This document shows positions 11,801-49,463 of a stretch of 64,000 nt of DNA, piece after piece. Made by a program: the position numbers and the translations under genes. The stretch's first letter is position 1. Each line of letters starts with the position of its first letter. The stretch spans positions 40,099,949-40,163,948 of the forward strand of contig OX393553.1 in assembly GCA_947650365.1 (NCBI GenBank), read 5' to 3'. Origin of the DNA: Chamaelirium japonicum. Taxonomy: Eukaryota; Streptophyta; Magnoliopsida; Liliales; Melanthiaceae. Below the pieces are notes generated by a model, which saw only the letters and a program-made list of their open reading frames with translations, was not told the origin of the DNA and ran no database searches.

Positions 11801-14800
11801 GATTTCATAACAATGTTTAAAAAGGCGAAAGGCGTACCGAGGCGTTTTTCCTCTGGACAGACGAGGTAAGCCTCGAAGTTTTTCGAGGCGTTTTGGTAAA
11901 AAAAAATTAAAAAAAGAAAAAAAATCAGAATAAATAGTCTTATTGAATGTGTAATAATAATTGAACTAGATATGCATAATAAATTTCAATGTGTTAGAAA
12001 ATATCTTATATAGTTATATGATATGATTGAGGACTCCATCGGGTAATCTAACAACAAAATAGAAAGTCATATTGCTCAAACACGCTTAATTCTTTACTAT
12101 TCAAGATAATAATTAAAGTAACAACTAGCAAATAATAACAAACAATAAAATACTAATATATGACAAACATTGTCAGGATTAAAAAAAACAATGATACAAA
12201 TACATGAGAATGGTAAAATACAAAGAAAAAAACATAGAAAAACCTAGTAGAAGATACAAGATCATGATCCATACCTCTAAACTTGAAACACATCTTTATC
12301 TCTCATTTGTAGTTGGTGGATAATCAACAAAGAAGAAGAATACAATTTTGGAATCAAAATTGGAAAAGAAATGAGCACTAGATCTTGATTTTGGGTTTTT
12401 GGAGACAAGGGGGTTTCAAAACCTAAAGAGATCTAAAAGGGTTTAGGAGGTTTCAATGGATGAAAAAATGATCCATGGAGACGATTTACATATCAAACCC
12501 TTAGTACCCCCCTCCTCCCCCCCCCCCCCCCAACACCCACACACACAAAACATTGATTTTAACCCCTCCCGCCCTATGGTTCACGCCTGGTGCAAGAGGC
12601 GTACGCCTCGAACGCCTTGAGGCGCGCCTCGGACAAGGCGTATGCCGTTTGATGTAGTGGCATAGGCTTTTTATATGTGGCTGCTGAGAGCCTGAGGCAT
12701 GTGCCTCGAGGCAGTACATGAGCTCCTCTCCTCGAGGCGGGCCTCGAGGTGTAAGCCTCGAACGCCTTTTTAAACATTGCTTCTTAATATTGATTTTGGT
12801 AGTAGAATATCGAGAATTGTAAAGATATAGGTTCACTTTGTAGTGGGCATGACCATTATCATCTCATAGATTCTTTGCTTGTCCAAACAAGCAAAGTCTA
12901 TGAATGTGAATTGACGAGAACATTTGTGATAAATTTGTGAACAATAGTTCTTTCACTCTTATATAGACATTGGATATTTACTTTCACTTGAATTTTGATG
13001 GTATCGAGAGATGGTCATGCCACTTTGGAAGACAAAGTGTGTGTAGTGGGCGTGATCGACGCCATTCGTTGGACATTTTCTCTTATGAAGATTTGAGGAA
13101 TACTGTGAACAAACTTTCAAGTTCAAGTTAACCACTAACTATTTTGTAGATCTTCTTTAGTGGTTACTTTCAAATATATATAGATATATAGTAGTAATAA
13201 TTATAAGGGATGACAATAGACATTTTGGGGGATATATCCGGCCGTTTATCTTTATCTGGGACCCTGGGGGGGATAAGTGGTGGCCATGAGTGCGATTCAC
13301 TTGGGGAGCGGGAGAAAAATCTATATTGTGAGGGGTTTTCTGCAAAAACCTCTCTTCTCTCTCATTTCACTCTCCACTCTTTCTCATATATATATATATA
13401 TATCACATATCACATATATATATAAAAGAGAGGGAGTGTAATGGGAGTGAAAGATGGTTTTTTTAAAAGGGGTACTTTGCTTGTAAGGGAAAATGTAAAA
13501 AAAATTATGAGGATTATGATTGGCCCTGTTATATAAATCCTATTTTGCTCTCATTTCACCCCTTCTCCCACACGCATATTCTCTCTCGACGGTGGCGACG
13601 GTCCCGAGGTGGACGGTGGTGGTGGTGTTGGGATCGCCAGTCTGCCTAGGCGAGGCCACCGAAGCCGAGTGTTGCCGCTTAGGTGGCGGCGATTGTCCCG
13701 ACAGTATCCGGCCGTGGTGTCGGGGTCGTGGTCTATCGGGGCGGGGTGCTTGAGGCGGGTGTTGCCGCCAAAGGTGTGTTGATGTCAAAAGTGATCGATT
13801 GCATTTTGCCGCTGAAGGGATAGGGCCGCCATAGCCGGGTGTTGTCACTGAAGGGGTCGCTTAGGTGGCGACGACCGTCCTGACAATGTTTGGTGGCGGT
13901 GGTGGGGTCGCCGATCTCCTGGGTGAGGCCATTGGAGACGGGTGTTGCCGCCTCCGACGGCGGTCGCTGCCTTACCGATAGTCACGGGGATTACTATTAT
14001 ATATAACACTTTAGAACATTAAATATGAAAAGTTAAGAGTAGAAGACTAATGCATTCCCTCATTTCCCATAAATAATAATGTTCTATACGAAATTAATGT
14101 ATTTATTTCATCATAAGGTTTCTTCTTTCTATTATCTACCATTTTTACGTAAAAAAGAATCAAGTAGGAAAGATTTCTTACCACTTTGAGGCACTCAAAA
14201 TAGAAATTTGATCTTCACCTTCAATGGCTCTTTGTGGGTTTCGGATGGAACTTTCTCAAAAACTCTTTAAAGCTTCAAATTTGTGTATGTATCTGGTTTC
14301 CCCAAGCTCTAGAAATTTTTTAAAACAAACAATATTTGATTCCGACAACGTTAAGAGGAAGATATGAGAAGATTTGGGAAACACAACTCTGAAAAACCAC
14401 AATCTTTCTTCTTCCTAGGTAGGAAGGGTTAAAATTGTTTTCTGAACTTTGGGGAACTTATATGGTCTTTTCGGAACTTGAAAGAAAAAGAAAGTCCAAA
14501 GCCCTCACTTGTACTGTATCGTACCATGTTTATCGTATTGTGTATCGTATGCTACAAATCGTATATTGTATAATACGATGAAAAACGATATGTATGCACG
14601 CATACGTATCGTTTTTCCTCCCTATACGTAATGTATCGTACATATCATATCGTGTATTGTAAGATACTAACATCCATGCTCACAAACACAAATATTCAAC
14701 CTAGTCAACATAAATTTTCTATAAAATTTATTTAGTATTTATGTAGATCTATGTTTTATTTGTTCTAATGTTTAAATATATTCAGAATGAAATCGATCGA

Positions 14801-17800
14801 TTCAAATTTGCTTGTTTTATTGTTTCAGTCCTGGATGGTTCCAAAATTGATTCCATATAGTTTAGTTATGTTCAGATAAAATTGCATATTTATCCACTTT
14901 TCCTCCTTCACTTCTCCTTTATGCCATTAAAGAGGTTGTAGGTATATAGGAATGATTTCAGCCCCTTCAACTGAGGGGAGGAAGAAAGGAATCCCCACAC
15001 CTGGTTCTTCTGCTTATTGAAATTTTTACCAACGGCCATCAGATCATGCAATGTCGTATGCATCAAGAGTGAACAAGCTTTCTCCTTTAGTAAAAATTGT
15101 TGTACCGTAAACATCAAGATTTCTCCCATCTATTTGGGGTCAGTATTATGAATCCTTCTTCACCCGTCATCCCCATTAAGGGCTATCTCTGTACTCACCT
15201 ATACCGCCTTTTTTAATAATTTCATCAATATTCTGTTAGGTCTCCCCTCCGCGTTCTTGACTCTTGCAAAACAATTTGGTAGCCTTTCATAATGGGTCTG
15301 CCTCTGCTTTTTTGTTGTACATACCTAGACCATCTTAATCTAATCCATCATTTTGTCGCCAATTGGTGTAACTCCTAACACTTCCTCTATGTTCCTCTTT
15401 GTTTTGTCATAGCTGCTACATCCTCATATCTACCACGCTAATATTATGTGCTTGAGCCTTACTGTGGTCAGTCATTCTTAGCCATGCAATATTGTTGGTC
15501 TTATTGCTCTCTTATAAAATCTGCCCTTTTAATGGAGTGTGTTAATCACATAGAATCTAGAAGCCCCTCTTCACTTCATCCAACCAATTTTATTTCTATT
15601 TGGTATCCACCACGTCTGAAACCAATGTGTATTAGCGTATACGTAGTCCTCCATCATGTCAGCTGGGTTATGTGCTTAGCTTCGTTTTATAAAAGAGAGA
15701 CCGTTGTGGCGGGAGTGAAAAAGCAAGCGCAAGCGATCTATATTCTTTTGTATAAGAGATGCAACATATAAAAAACAATCACATTGTTGTATTTTTTGAC
15801 CGTCAGTTTTTATTAGGATTTCATTCTATTTTTCCATTTAAATTCCATTCCATGTACTCCCTTTCAGTCCTGATTTTTTCATCCTTATCTTCCAAATCTT
15901 TCCTCTATAATTTTAGTTTAGCATTCAAATGTCTCTTGTCTCATTGATTAACATATACCGTCTACATATACATCTGCAAATAACATCCACGATGGTACTC
16001 TTATATAATCTACAATTAAGGGTGTACTTCGGGCTGGGCCAGGTCGGACGCCGACCGGGCCTAAATTATGTTGGGTCATTGGCCCTAAGGAAGTGAAGTA
16101 CGGATGGGTCCCTTGGGCTTGTCGGGTCAAGTCGAGACTCAGGTGAAGGGTCTAATCCCGTTCCTAGCTCGTGTATACACAGTTTCAGATTTTTGGGCTT
16201 GGTCGGGCCGTGTTCGGGCTTATTCTACATGTTTTAATAGAAAAAATGTACATAGTAGTGTCTTAAGTTTTGAACCTTTACTACGTGACATACAAGCAAC
16301 ACCTTCAACTGTGCTACTAAGTTGTGGTATATACTATATAATCTTTATATACATATAATAAATATACAAGATTCAGATTAGGCCCTCGTGACTAGCTTTC
16401 AGGCTTTTGATTACGGGTCGGTTTGTGTTGCAGGCTTAGGGTGACCTCCTAAGCCTGGGTTAGGCGGGGTTCGGGCCCTCAGCTGTTTTGTGCACCCCTA
16501 TCTGCAATATGTTGCAATAATGTCCCACTTTATCAACTTTCTTTATCCTATGGGTTTTCCTCTAAGAAGCACTGACACTGGTACGGGGACACGGGTACGA
16601 CACGACACGGGTTCGCCGACACGGCAAATCCTAAAAAAGGAGGACACGGGTACGGCGAGGACACGACAAAATAAATTACTATTTTTAAATTTATATTTTA
16701 TGTGTGTTTGCAGTTCATATATATTTTAATAACCGAAAAAACCTCATAGAAAATAACTAAAATAAAAATTTAATGCATACTGAATCGCTATCGTTAGTTA
16801 CATCCAGCCCGATCGGTGAATCACAGACAGCTCTAAATGGTATGGAAAATGACGGTTATGTTTCAGTTTTGATTTAAATTTATCTGAAACCCCAAAGGAT
16901 AAGATAAGTTAAAGCCAAACCTGAATCGTAACCGTCCATCATAACCATCCTGACAAGTGAATCACACTCGGGTTCAAATAGCATGCAAAAGAACGACTGC
17001 GATTTAGTTTTGGCTTCAACCTATTTGATTCTCTGAGGTTATAATCTCAGAGGTTGAAGCCAAAACTGAATCGCCACAGCTTGTAACCCGACCCTATATC
17101 GAATAGTTCGTCAACCCGCAGTGTCCCGAGTGTCTGAGGAGTGTCCGACGAGTGTATGGCTCCCGGAAGCACGTAGGACACGGCACATGCGAGTCCGGTG
17201 CGTGTCTGGCGAGTGTCCGACGAGTGTCGGTGTCCGACACGGGTACGGGAGGCCTGGGGAAGTGTCCATGCTTCCTAGGTTTTCCTAGATTTTACTCAGG
17301 TTACAATTTTTTTTGCCCCCTCCTTATCTGCATTAAGTATGATGTTGGTGATGTTTGCTTGAGTGTTTTGTTCATTGTTTTTTGTAAAACTAGTCCGGCA
17401 TTGGTTGCTTATCTCCTCTGGAATTTTTTGTGACTTCAATTATGCCTTTGTTGATTCTTCAACCATCCTAGATGGAGTATGTGAATCTTTGGACTTCTTG
17501 TGCTTATAGGTTTTTGTAGTTGCAAACTTGTCGTTTCTGAATGCTCTAACACGCACTTAGCCTGAGAGGGTAAAGTAAGCGAGGGCTGCGAGACAATACG
17601 ATTAGTTTTCAACCTACTATTCTTCACCCATGTGATGCACGGGGCCACGTACTTTTATGAGCTTGTTATTGATAACGTGTAACATTTCATAGACTTCAAC
17701 TTCATGTTGCCGCATAAAAGATGACCTAAGTTTCATATACTTATATTTTTTAAAATTTTAATAATTTTTTTCTCTTAAATAGAAAATAATGTGTATTAAA

Positions 17801-17860
17801 TTGCGTAACTTCATAATGTTCATGAAAGGATAAAAATATTTCCAGTCATCTGACACACAA

Positions 17861-17901
<41 letters not shown>

Positions 17902-20378
17902 CGCGCGCGCGCGCACGTGTTTGTGTGTGGAGTTGCCACTGCCATCCGTTGCCATCATTGCCTAAACCGCCCCCCAACCCCCCATCCTCTTTTCCTCTCC
18001 TCTCTCGTTCCAGTTCTTTCTCTGGGGGATAGGGTGATAGTGGATGGGTGAACAATATTAGAGAGCTTCCCATTACTGTTCATGGAACAATGGACATGGG
18101 AGGACATGCCTACTATTCCTGGGAAGTGTAATGTGACACTTTCCCATTGTTTAGTAGTACAGATGGAGAATCCGAGTCGATAAGTTTGTCTCATATGGGC
18201 AAAAGATTGAGTCAGTGATGTTTTATGGGTTTTAGAAATCTATTATGTTTGGCACCACAAGACATCTCCCTGGACATCTTGTACTTTGCATTATCATCAT
18301 ACCATCAACCATCATATCTCTCGTTTGATGTGGTTAATTATAGACCGTAGATATTGTTGTGGGTTCTTGTCCTGTTTTTGTATCATTCTTCACTTTTTTC
18401 CAAAGATGAATGGAACCTCGAAGGGTTGCTCCTTGGTTGCATGAGCTTAAACTGCATAACCAACAAGATAGATCACTCTATTTGCCAACTGACCTTTTAA
18501 ATTTCTTGGCATTCTATTTCTTATCTGCTTACCTCGATTACGTTTTCTGCACCAATTTTACAGAGTGATGTCAGGTTGGGAAAACACTTGCCAATCTTCG
18601 TGTGGACCTCATCTTATTGTGATGATTATGATGACACACTTCTTCTAGGATGTTAACATCTAATACTAATGAATATTAGCAGGAGCTTGTTCTAGGATAC
18701 TAACCTGAAGCAAATAGGGAAGGCTATGCATGGAATGCTAACAGATTTGGTCCACTTTGATTGATCTATTATTAGGGTTGATGAGCTAAACTTTTGATAA
18801 TAGGGTCAGGGATAATAAACGATTGTCGATGCACTATATTACATAAGGACAATTATTATTCAGATTACATTAAGACAATAATTATTGAAAAGTGAACTCT
18901 CTTTATTAATTTTATATAAACAAAAAGATAATGCAAAACTCTAACCTACCATTGCTATTGATTTTAAAATAAACTGATCTGATTCGTTTTTTTAAGAGCC
19001 CAGATTATATGTAGATCGTGATTGCCATATCTAGATCACAAGTTGGATTTGGCAGGTAATAGAACCCCACTGATTTTTTTTAACCCAACAAGATTCCTCA
19101 TAGGTTATTCCGGACGCTTTTTCGCTTCAAGTTGTTTTGTCTTAATATCTCGATGATCATTGTGTTATGAGATTTCATTGAGTCTCAGTCAATTAGCCCT
19201 ATAAGATAGATTTTTAAATTTATAATCTTTGATGAACAAATATGCTTTAATTGATTTTGAAACTGGGTTGTGTGTTGTGTATGCCGACATGCAAACAATC
19301 AATACAGGATTGCGTGAGGGTTACCGAGCGTTCTGTGTTACTTCCAATGTATTAACAGTGGATGCTTTCTGACAATGGTTTCACTTCCAGGTTCTCAACT
19401 CTTCAGACAAATCAAAATCCAAAGTAGCCAAAGCTGGAGATTTAAGTGCTCCTCTGAAGGTTGGGCTGCAGTCATCATCTCAGATTGTCACTCAACCGTT
19501 ACGTGCACCCGCTAGATCTGATGTTCCGATGACTTCCCAGGCTGGGAACTTTCAGGTCCTCAACCGAGAAAGAAATGGCGTCTCGCCGACAGCCAAAGAT
19601 GCCGCAAACCTGTTGATTGCCGGTAGAGCTGTGACCCCGCTTGGTGGGGTTCCATCCTGTGTAGTCCCTCCTCCCCGGAAAGCTGAAGGCAAGGGAGGCG
19701 CACTGACTTCAAACCGGAGCACCTTTGTGGAAAAAAAACCATTTTGTCAGGCTCAGAATCGGAACGAGTTCTTTAATGCCATCCGCAAGAAAACGTCTGC
19801 AAACCATTCAACTGCAGTTCCTGAACCAGGTTGCATCGCCTCTTCACCCACCTCGGACAAGTCTGAGAAGGAAGATTCCGTGCCGGGTTCCGGTCTAGCA
19901 TGTTTCGTGGAGGATGGGAATGATATGCTCGATGATTCTGGTGCCTGTCAGGAGCCCGAGAGTTTCATTCCTGATGACAGTGTAGGCAAGAGTAGTCTCT
20001 GTTCGGAATCAGTGGTTGTTGACCCAGACGAGGAAGAAGCAGCATTTCTGCGATCGCTCGGGTGGGAGGAAAACACAGGGGAGGAAGCCCTGACAGCTGA
20101 GGAGATTGAATCTTTCGTCAAAGAGGTGCTACACTGTTCTCATTCTGAGTATTTCAGGATTGGGTCGAGGTTGCCTTTTATGCTGTTATTTTCTTACCAT
20201 GTTTGGTAATTCGAGTAACCATTAGTTTCCTTTCCTTTCCTTTTTGCAGCATGGGAAATTGAGGCCATCTTCGAAACTGTGCCACCTTGAGCTACAGTCA
20301 TTGAAGGCGGTGGCGATGTCAGACGAAGCTGGCAGTTCTTCCGCGTTGAGCTCATCTGACCCTGAAGATGAGGCCTGA
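5266..20378 (+). CDS. Vasculin (GPBP1)-like plant protein, five exons, 606 aa
   Basis: Exons are 5266-5377, 5458-6212, 6297-6386, 19391-20125 and 20250-20378; all introns are GT-AG and the joined frame is 607 codons including TGA. The protein is Ser-rich, hydrophilic and probably disordered, with no membrane segment. I recognise it as a conserved plant family. Key blocks in order: an N-terminal PTFVPEW (res. 6-12), FERDFPSLG (186-194), NRNEFFNAIRKKTS (442-455), EEEAAFLRSLGWEEN ending at 547, LTAEEIESFVKE ending at 564, and an acidic Ser-rich tail ending SSSDPEDEA. Animal vasculin has the same order: (F)VPAWLN at the start, DFPSLNPE, a KSEFLKALKR block, LLK.MGW.E, PLTEDE..EF and a Ser/Asp tail. 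Vasculin is a nuclear GC-rich-promoter binding factor, so a nuclear role is inferred, not shown. The start codon opens the conserved N-terminal block. The odd point is the 13-kb third intron. Family call fairly firm; function open. Confidence 0.85.
8131..8907 (+). mobile_element. hAT-type non-autonomous element, copy 1, 3' end missing
   Basis: It starts CAATGTTTAAAAAGGCG and runs closely parallel (roughly 90% by eye) to the element at 11811 as far as CCCTATGGTTC at 8907, where similarity stops. Subterminal GAGGCG motifs repeat at its start. Near its end it carries a poly-C run (about 8823-8849) followed by (CA)n. No protein is encoded. The missing right terminus means no target duplication can be tested. 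Confidence 0.7.
10319..10754. mobile_element. hAT-type MITE, 436 bp, with 8-bp target duplication
   Basis: Its termini are TAGGGGCGTAAA and, inverted, TAGGGGTGTGAAA. The flanking 8-mers are CCCGAAAC (10311-10318) and CCTGAAAC (10755-10762), 7 of 8 identical. The interior is rich in GGGC and CGGGTC motifs (CGGGCC, GGGCCGG), as in the elements at 16017 and 48537. It has no coding capacity of its own. Confidence 0.75.
11811..12779. mobile_element. hAT-type non-autonomous element, copy 2, complete, 969 bp
   Basis: It has perfect 17-bp terminal inverted repeats: CAATGTTTAAAAAGGCG at the left and CGCCTTTTTAAACATTG at the right. The flanking 8-mers TTTCATAA and CTTCTTAA agree at 6 of 8 positions, consistent with a worn target duplication. 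Subterminal regions repeat CCTCGAGGCG and AGGCG motifs. The interior is AT-rich with no transposase. It shares the interior of the truncated copy at 8131. Confidence 0.8.
13570..13985. repeat. GC-rich tandem duplication, period about 180 bp
   Basis: GCTTAGGTGGCGGCGATTGT near 13678 recurs as GCTTAGGTGGCGACGACCGT near 13859. Both are followed by TCC(C/T)GACA and flanked by GTGTTGCCGC blocks. The block stands out in GC content from the AT-rich intron around it. Both strands are open by composition only. I do not recognise a protein. Confidence 0.6.
14510..14680. repeat. TATCGTA-rich short repeat block
   Basis: Many close copies of GTATCGTA and its complement TACGATAC (for example TATCGTATTG, GTATCGTATG, TATAATACGATG, TACGTATCGT) lie within about 170 bases. 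The layout is partly inverted, suggesting a small MITE or foldback remnant. The ends are not certain. Confidence 0.4.
16017..16500. mobile_element. hAT-type MITE, 484 bp, with 8-bp target duplication
   Basis: Its termini are TAAGGGTGTAC and, inverted, TAGGGGTGCAC. The flanking 8-mers TCTACAAT (16009-16016) and TCTGCAAT (16501-16508) agree at 7 of 8 positions. The interior is rich in GGGC and CGGG, like the elements at 10319 and 48537, so these form one loose family. No coding capacity. Confidence 0.75.
16562..17278. mobile_element. hAT-type MITE family with ACACGGG repeats, copy A, 717 bp
   Basis: The termini are CTAAGAAGCA and, inverted, CTAGGAAGCA. An exact 8-bp target duplication GTTTTCCT flanks it (16554-16561 and 17279-17286). 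Subterminal regions repeat GGACACGGGTACG on the left and GAGTGTCCGACGAGTGTC on the right. The interior holds a hairpin at about 17004-17077, with GGCTTCAACC in one arm and GGTTGAAGCC in the other. A second copy lies at 41809. Confidence 0.85.
17865..17930. repeat. Compound microsatellite (CT)n(GT)n(GC)n
   Basis: A CT run (about 17867-17892) passes directly into GT (about 17892-17900) and then GCGC (about 17900-17914). This is a stretch of alternating purine-pyrimidine inside the long intron. Confidence 0.8.
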
Positions 20379-22078
20379 GTTTGCTAAGCCGGCATTTGCT
20401 ACCATGGCTGAGAAGTTCTGTAGGCTTGTCACCAAGGGGTTTTTTTTAAGGGTTCTGACATTGCGGTGTTTGAAAGGCAGTCTGGTTGCTGGAGTCGCGT
20501 GTTTTTGAAGTGGAGAAGAGTGGGGTTGCTTTTTTTCTGCTCTTCTGAAGGAAATGTGAAAAATGCAAAATAAGATATTCTATCCTGCCAAATATAGAGA
20601 GTGATTCCTCAGATTTTCTTTTTTCTTCCTCTTTTGATGGATGGATTAGTTGGAGTTAACAAAAAAGAGTTGCTAGCACTAGAAAATTGCACAGCATGGT
20701 GGCCAATTTGTTTGTTTTTCTCACTTTTATTTTTTATTTATTTTTCTGTTCACGCTCTGACCGGGGTTCTCGATCTTTTGGTACAGTGCTCTAGTTTGAA
20801 ATTTCGATGGGCTCTGTTAGGCTGTGTTCTTTTTCTTATGCCGCTCACTCCAGGAAATGGAAATGACAAGCCGTCGTCTCTCCCAAAACAGAATGGTTTC
20901 ATTTGTCATGGCCTATCGGTTTCGCCCCTTTTTATGTGCCATAAAACCCCTTGCAAGGGCTTTTATCATACTTATTCACCCACCCAACCCTTGCAGGGTT
21001 TCGAGACAAAAATGGGCTAGGATTGATTTGGAGATGTGATAAAGAAGGGTTAGGATTTATTCTCCTCCCATTGATTTTGAATGTTGTATGAGCCTTGTGT
21101 GTGGAGTGGGGGAGGTGTTGCGCTTGGGCCGGGCTGTGTTGCTGTTTTAGCTTGTTCGCAGGAGTGATGCATGCGCGGGGCTGTGGCGCCTCCTGAGGTC
21201 TACTTGTTGTGGACCTCCCTTTCCATGAATCCAAAAAAAAAAAATGTTGTATGCACATACCCAATGGTTTTTAATTCTTTACGCAATGGTTTCAATGGCA
21301 AAATGGTTCTCTCATATTGGCTTTGTTCCACTTATTCAGCAATGTAATTGCCTTTCATAACCCATTTTCATTTCCAAACACAGTACAACACTGAGGAAAA
21401 CCAAACAAAATCAAGCTCTTGATGGAGTCGCAATAACTGCAGCTCCCCCTTTTGGGTCATCACCAATTACTAGTCGATCTTTATGAACAGACACAGACGA
21501 CTACGTATAAATCTTTGAACCCCCAAAAATAAAAAAAAAAATAGAAAAGAATGAAGTGACTATAAACACCAGAGGGAATGAATCTTTTCACAATCACAAC
21601 CCCTAGATTTGCCAAGACTGACGGTTATGTACACACAGATACATGCATCCATCTAACCCAACAGTTCTGGTGGCTGGCTAACAGACAGATACATGTATCC
21701 ATCTACATGGAACTCCTTTTTGTTCCACCCTATCATAATCAGCTTTCAAGAGAAAAGGGGTTTGAACTAGAAACAACACCGACGCTGACAATCAAAAATT
21801 CCACGCAGACTGTTGTCGCATGAATCATGAGCCCGTAGGCGCCCAAATACAGGTCACCCCTCCAAGTTGATATTGCTAAATCCGCTGACATGGCATGCCC
21901 GCATGCTCGTAGCACCAAAAAGCCAGGGAACTGCAACATGATAACATAGAAAGAAATCTAGACATTAGGTAGAAAGGCTGTTGGTATAGAAAGTGACTGG
22001 AACGAACTTCTTTCAAAACCACAGAAGGAAGAACTTGGTGTTTTACCTGACTGCAATCTGAGTTCCATTTTGATACAG
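20379..22078. other. Convergent intergenic spacer with both 3' untranslated regions
   Basis: The two genes end tail to tail 1,700 bp apart. On the plus side the 3' region of the vasculin-like gene probably reaches about 20.6-20.9 kb. On the minus side a possible 3' untranslated intron of the kinase lies at 21934-22046 (TTGCAG|GTAAAA donor, ATGTTGCAG acceptor); this is an inference from consensus only. No other gene or element was recognised. Confidence 0.5.
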
Positions 22079-47900
<25,822 letters not shown>

Positions 47901-48536
47901 GAGAGGGCGCAGTCATCGGCGGAGGTGATTCGAAGAGTCCGAGGCGGAATAGGGTGGGGAGGGGCTGTCTTGTTGACCGGAGGTCACGCACGCGGTGGTG
48001 GTGGTAGAAGACTTGGGAGGGCTACCCCCACTTGGCGGCGTCTTCGCTGCATCCATTCTCGGGCTAAAAAGCCGGCGGATTTTCTTTATTCAGCGGTGGA
48101 GCCCACGCCGCTTGCAGTGGGCCCCCGGGTGTGACCGTCAACATGTGGAGCGGTTGGAAGAGTTGAGATAGAGAGATAGTCTCGCGCGGGCGGCGGTAAT
48201 AAGTACCAGTGTAAACTGTAAAGGTGAGTGGCGAAACGCTGCTACGAGCCTGCGGTTTACCGTTTGTTTACCCTCCTCCGCACCCGTGCACGGCCCGTAC
48301 AACACATAGACTTACTGGATGGGTGGGTGCCACTCAAATGCAAGCCAGCGCACTTTACGCGGTTTGCTCGAATTCCGTGCTGATGTGGCACTCGGTGAAC
48401 GGCAGGGGGAGCTGATCGAGTAATCTACTTGGACAATTTCAAATCAACAAAGACATCGACAAACCTAACTGATAGCGGGGCACAAGGCTCAGTGTATCGA
48501 CATTCACACCAATGCACTGAGTCCTAGGCCGCGCAC
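47901..48536 (-). promoter_or_regulatory. Upstream region of the MEKK1-like gene
   Basis: GC-rich sequence precedes the start codon at 47900 and should contain the leader and core promoter. I see no convincing TATA box, and the transcription start is not placed. The GC richness continues from exon 1 and fades by about 48.2 kb. Confidence 0.35.
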
Positions 48537-48949
48537 TAGGGGTGGCAATGTGTCTTGTCGTGTTTAGTCATAAATCCGTACCCGACCTGCTAATAAATGG
48601 GTAGACCCGATAAGACCCGGTAAGACCCGTTTACCACCCGGGACTATTCAGTTGACTCGATCTGACCCAATCCGACTCGACCCGACCTGACCCGAAAGAC
48701 CCGCTGGTATTATATATTATAGTATCGGATTGCGGGTAGATCCGACCCGACACGATCCGTTGAATACTAAACGGGTCTGCCCAGGTCTACCGTGTCCAAA
48801 CCCTAAACCCGGAACCGACCCATTTATTAAACGGGTCTATTGTGTCAACCCGTTTACGACCCGAACCTGTTTAGCCCTAACCCAGACTCGCTAACTTTGT
48901 GTCAGGTCGTGTCGGGACTGCAGTGTCGAGTCCGAAATTGCCAGCCCTA
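48537..48949. mobile_element. hAT-type MITE with TAGGGGTGGCAAT end, 413 bp
   Basis: The termini are TAGGGGTGGCAAT and, inverted, TAGGGCTGGCAAT. The interior is packed with GACCCG/CGGGTC motifs. Flanking 8-mers CCGCGCAC and CCCCACAT agree at only 5 of 8, so the target duplication is unproven. It lies about 640 bp upstream of the kinase start codon. Confidence 0.65.
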
Positions 48950-49463
48950 CCCCACATAAATTGATGGGTCGAGTAATATTATATAGCCAACTCGTTTCTG
49001 AACTTTTGTTGCCAACTCAACATGATATGGAGTGCTAGCAAATATTTTGTGGGAGTCATGGGATGAGTTCTATGCGGATGTCACGTAAACTTGACTGCCC
49101 TAAAGTTGGCAAAACTAGTTGGCTACTTAGTACTTTTCTCGTGGGTTTGGTTTGTTAATGTGTCGATAGAGATTGTACGGATAACATTTCTCCAGGGGAT
49201 CTGATTTAGCCTGGTGCCACATTGGCACAGTCCCACGCGGTACTTTTGGGCATGACACATTTCCAATTTTCAAAAAAACCTACAGAAGTGTGTTACAAGG
49301 AAACCCATGAATATCTGATACGCCTTCTTAGGTCTAGCACGTGGGGGGGTGCGTTCACACTTCAAACAAGATGCGAGAAGAGAGAGAGGTCAGGTATCTC
49401 ATGCTCGGGTTGACTCCTCTCCACTCATGAGTGATGAACATAGATTTTGGAAGTAACACGTCG
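48950..49463. other. Intergenic stretch, nothing recognised
   Basis: No gene or element ends supported. Confidence 0.4.

Larger units (their letters stand above)
6387..19390 (+). other. Third intron of the vasculin-like gene, 13,004 bp
   Basis: The donor is TCG|GTTGGT at 6386/6387 and the acceptor is TTCCAG|GTTCTC at 19390/19391. Both flanking exons are phase 0, and the joined peptide MPKCS-VLNSSDKSK keeps the family sequence unbroken. It is filled with AT-rich sequence and MITE-like insertions, listed separately. The stretches 6387-8130, 8908-10318, 10755-11810, 12780-13570, 14680-16016 and 17279-19390 hold nothing else I can name. Within 6960-7260 there is a degraded CCGATTC/GAATCGG-rich repeat, and 9630-9800 holds a degraded repeat with CCTAGG motifs. 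Confidence 0.85.

Noticed and set aside
13520..13848. Open frames on both strands in the GC-rich intronic block
   Set aside because: They follow a tandem duplication with high GC. Neither strand shows a recognisable domain.
20126..20209. Read-through of exon 4 to the stop at 20209 as the true C-terminus of the vasculin-like protein
   Set aside because: The family sequence continues through a GT-AG intron into 20250-20378 (HGKLRPSSKL and the acidic tail), while the read-through has no similarity.
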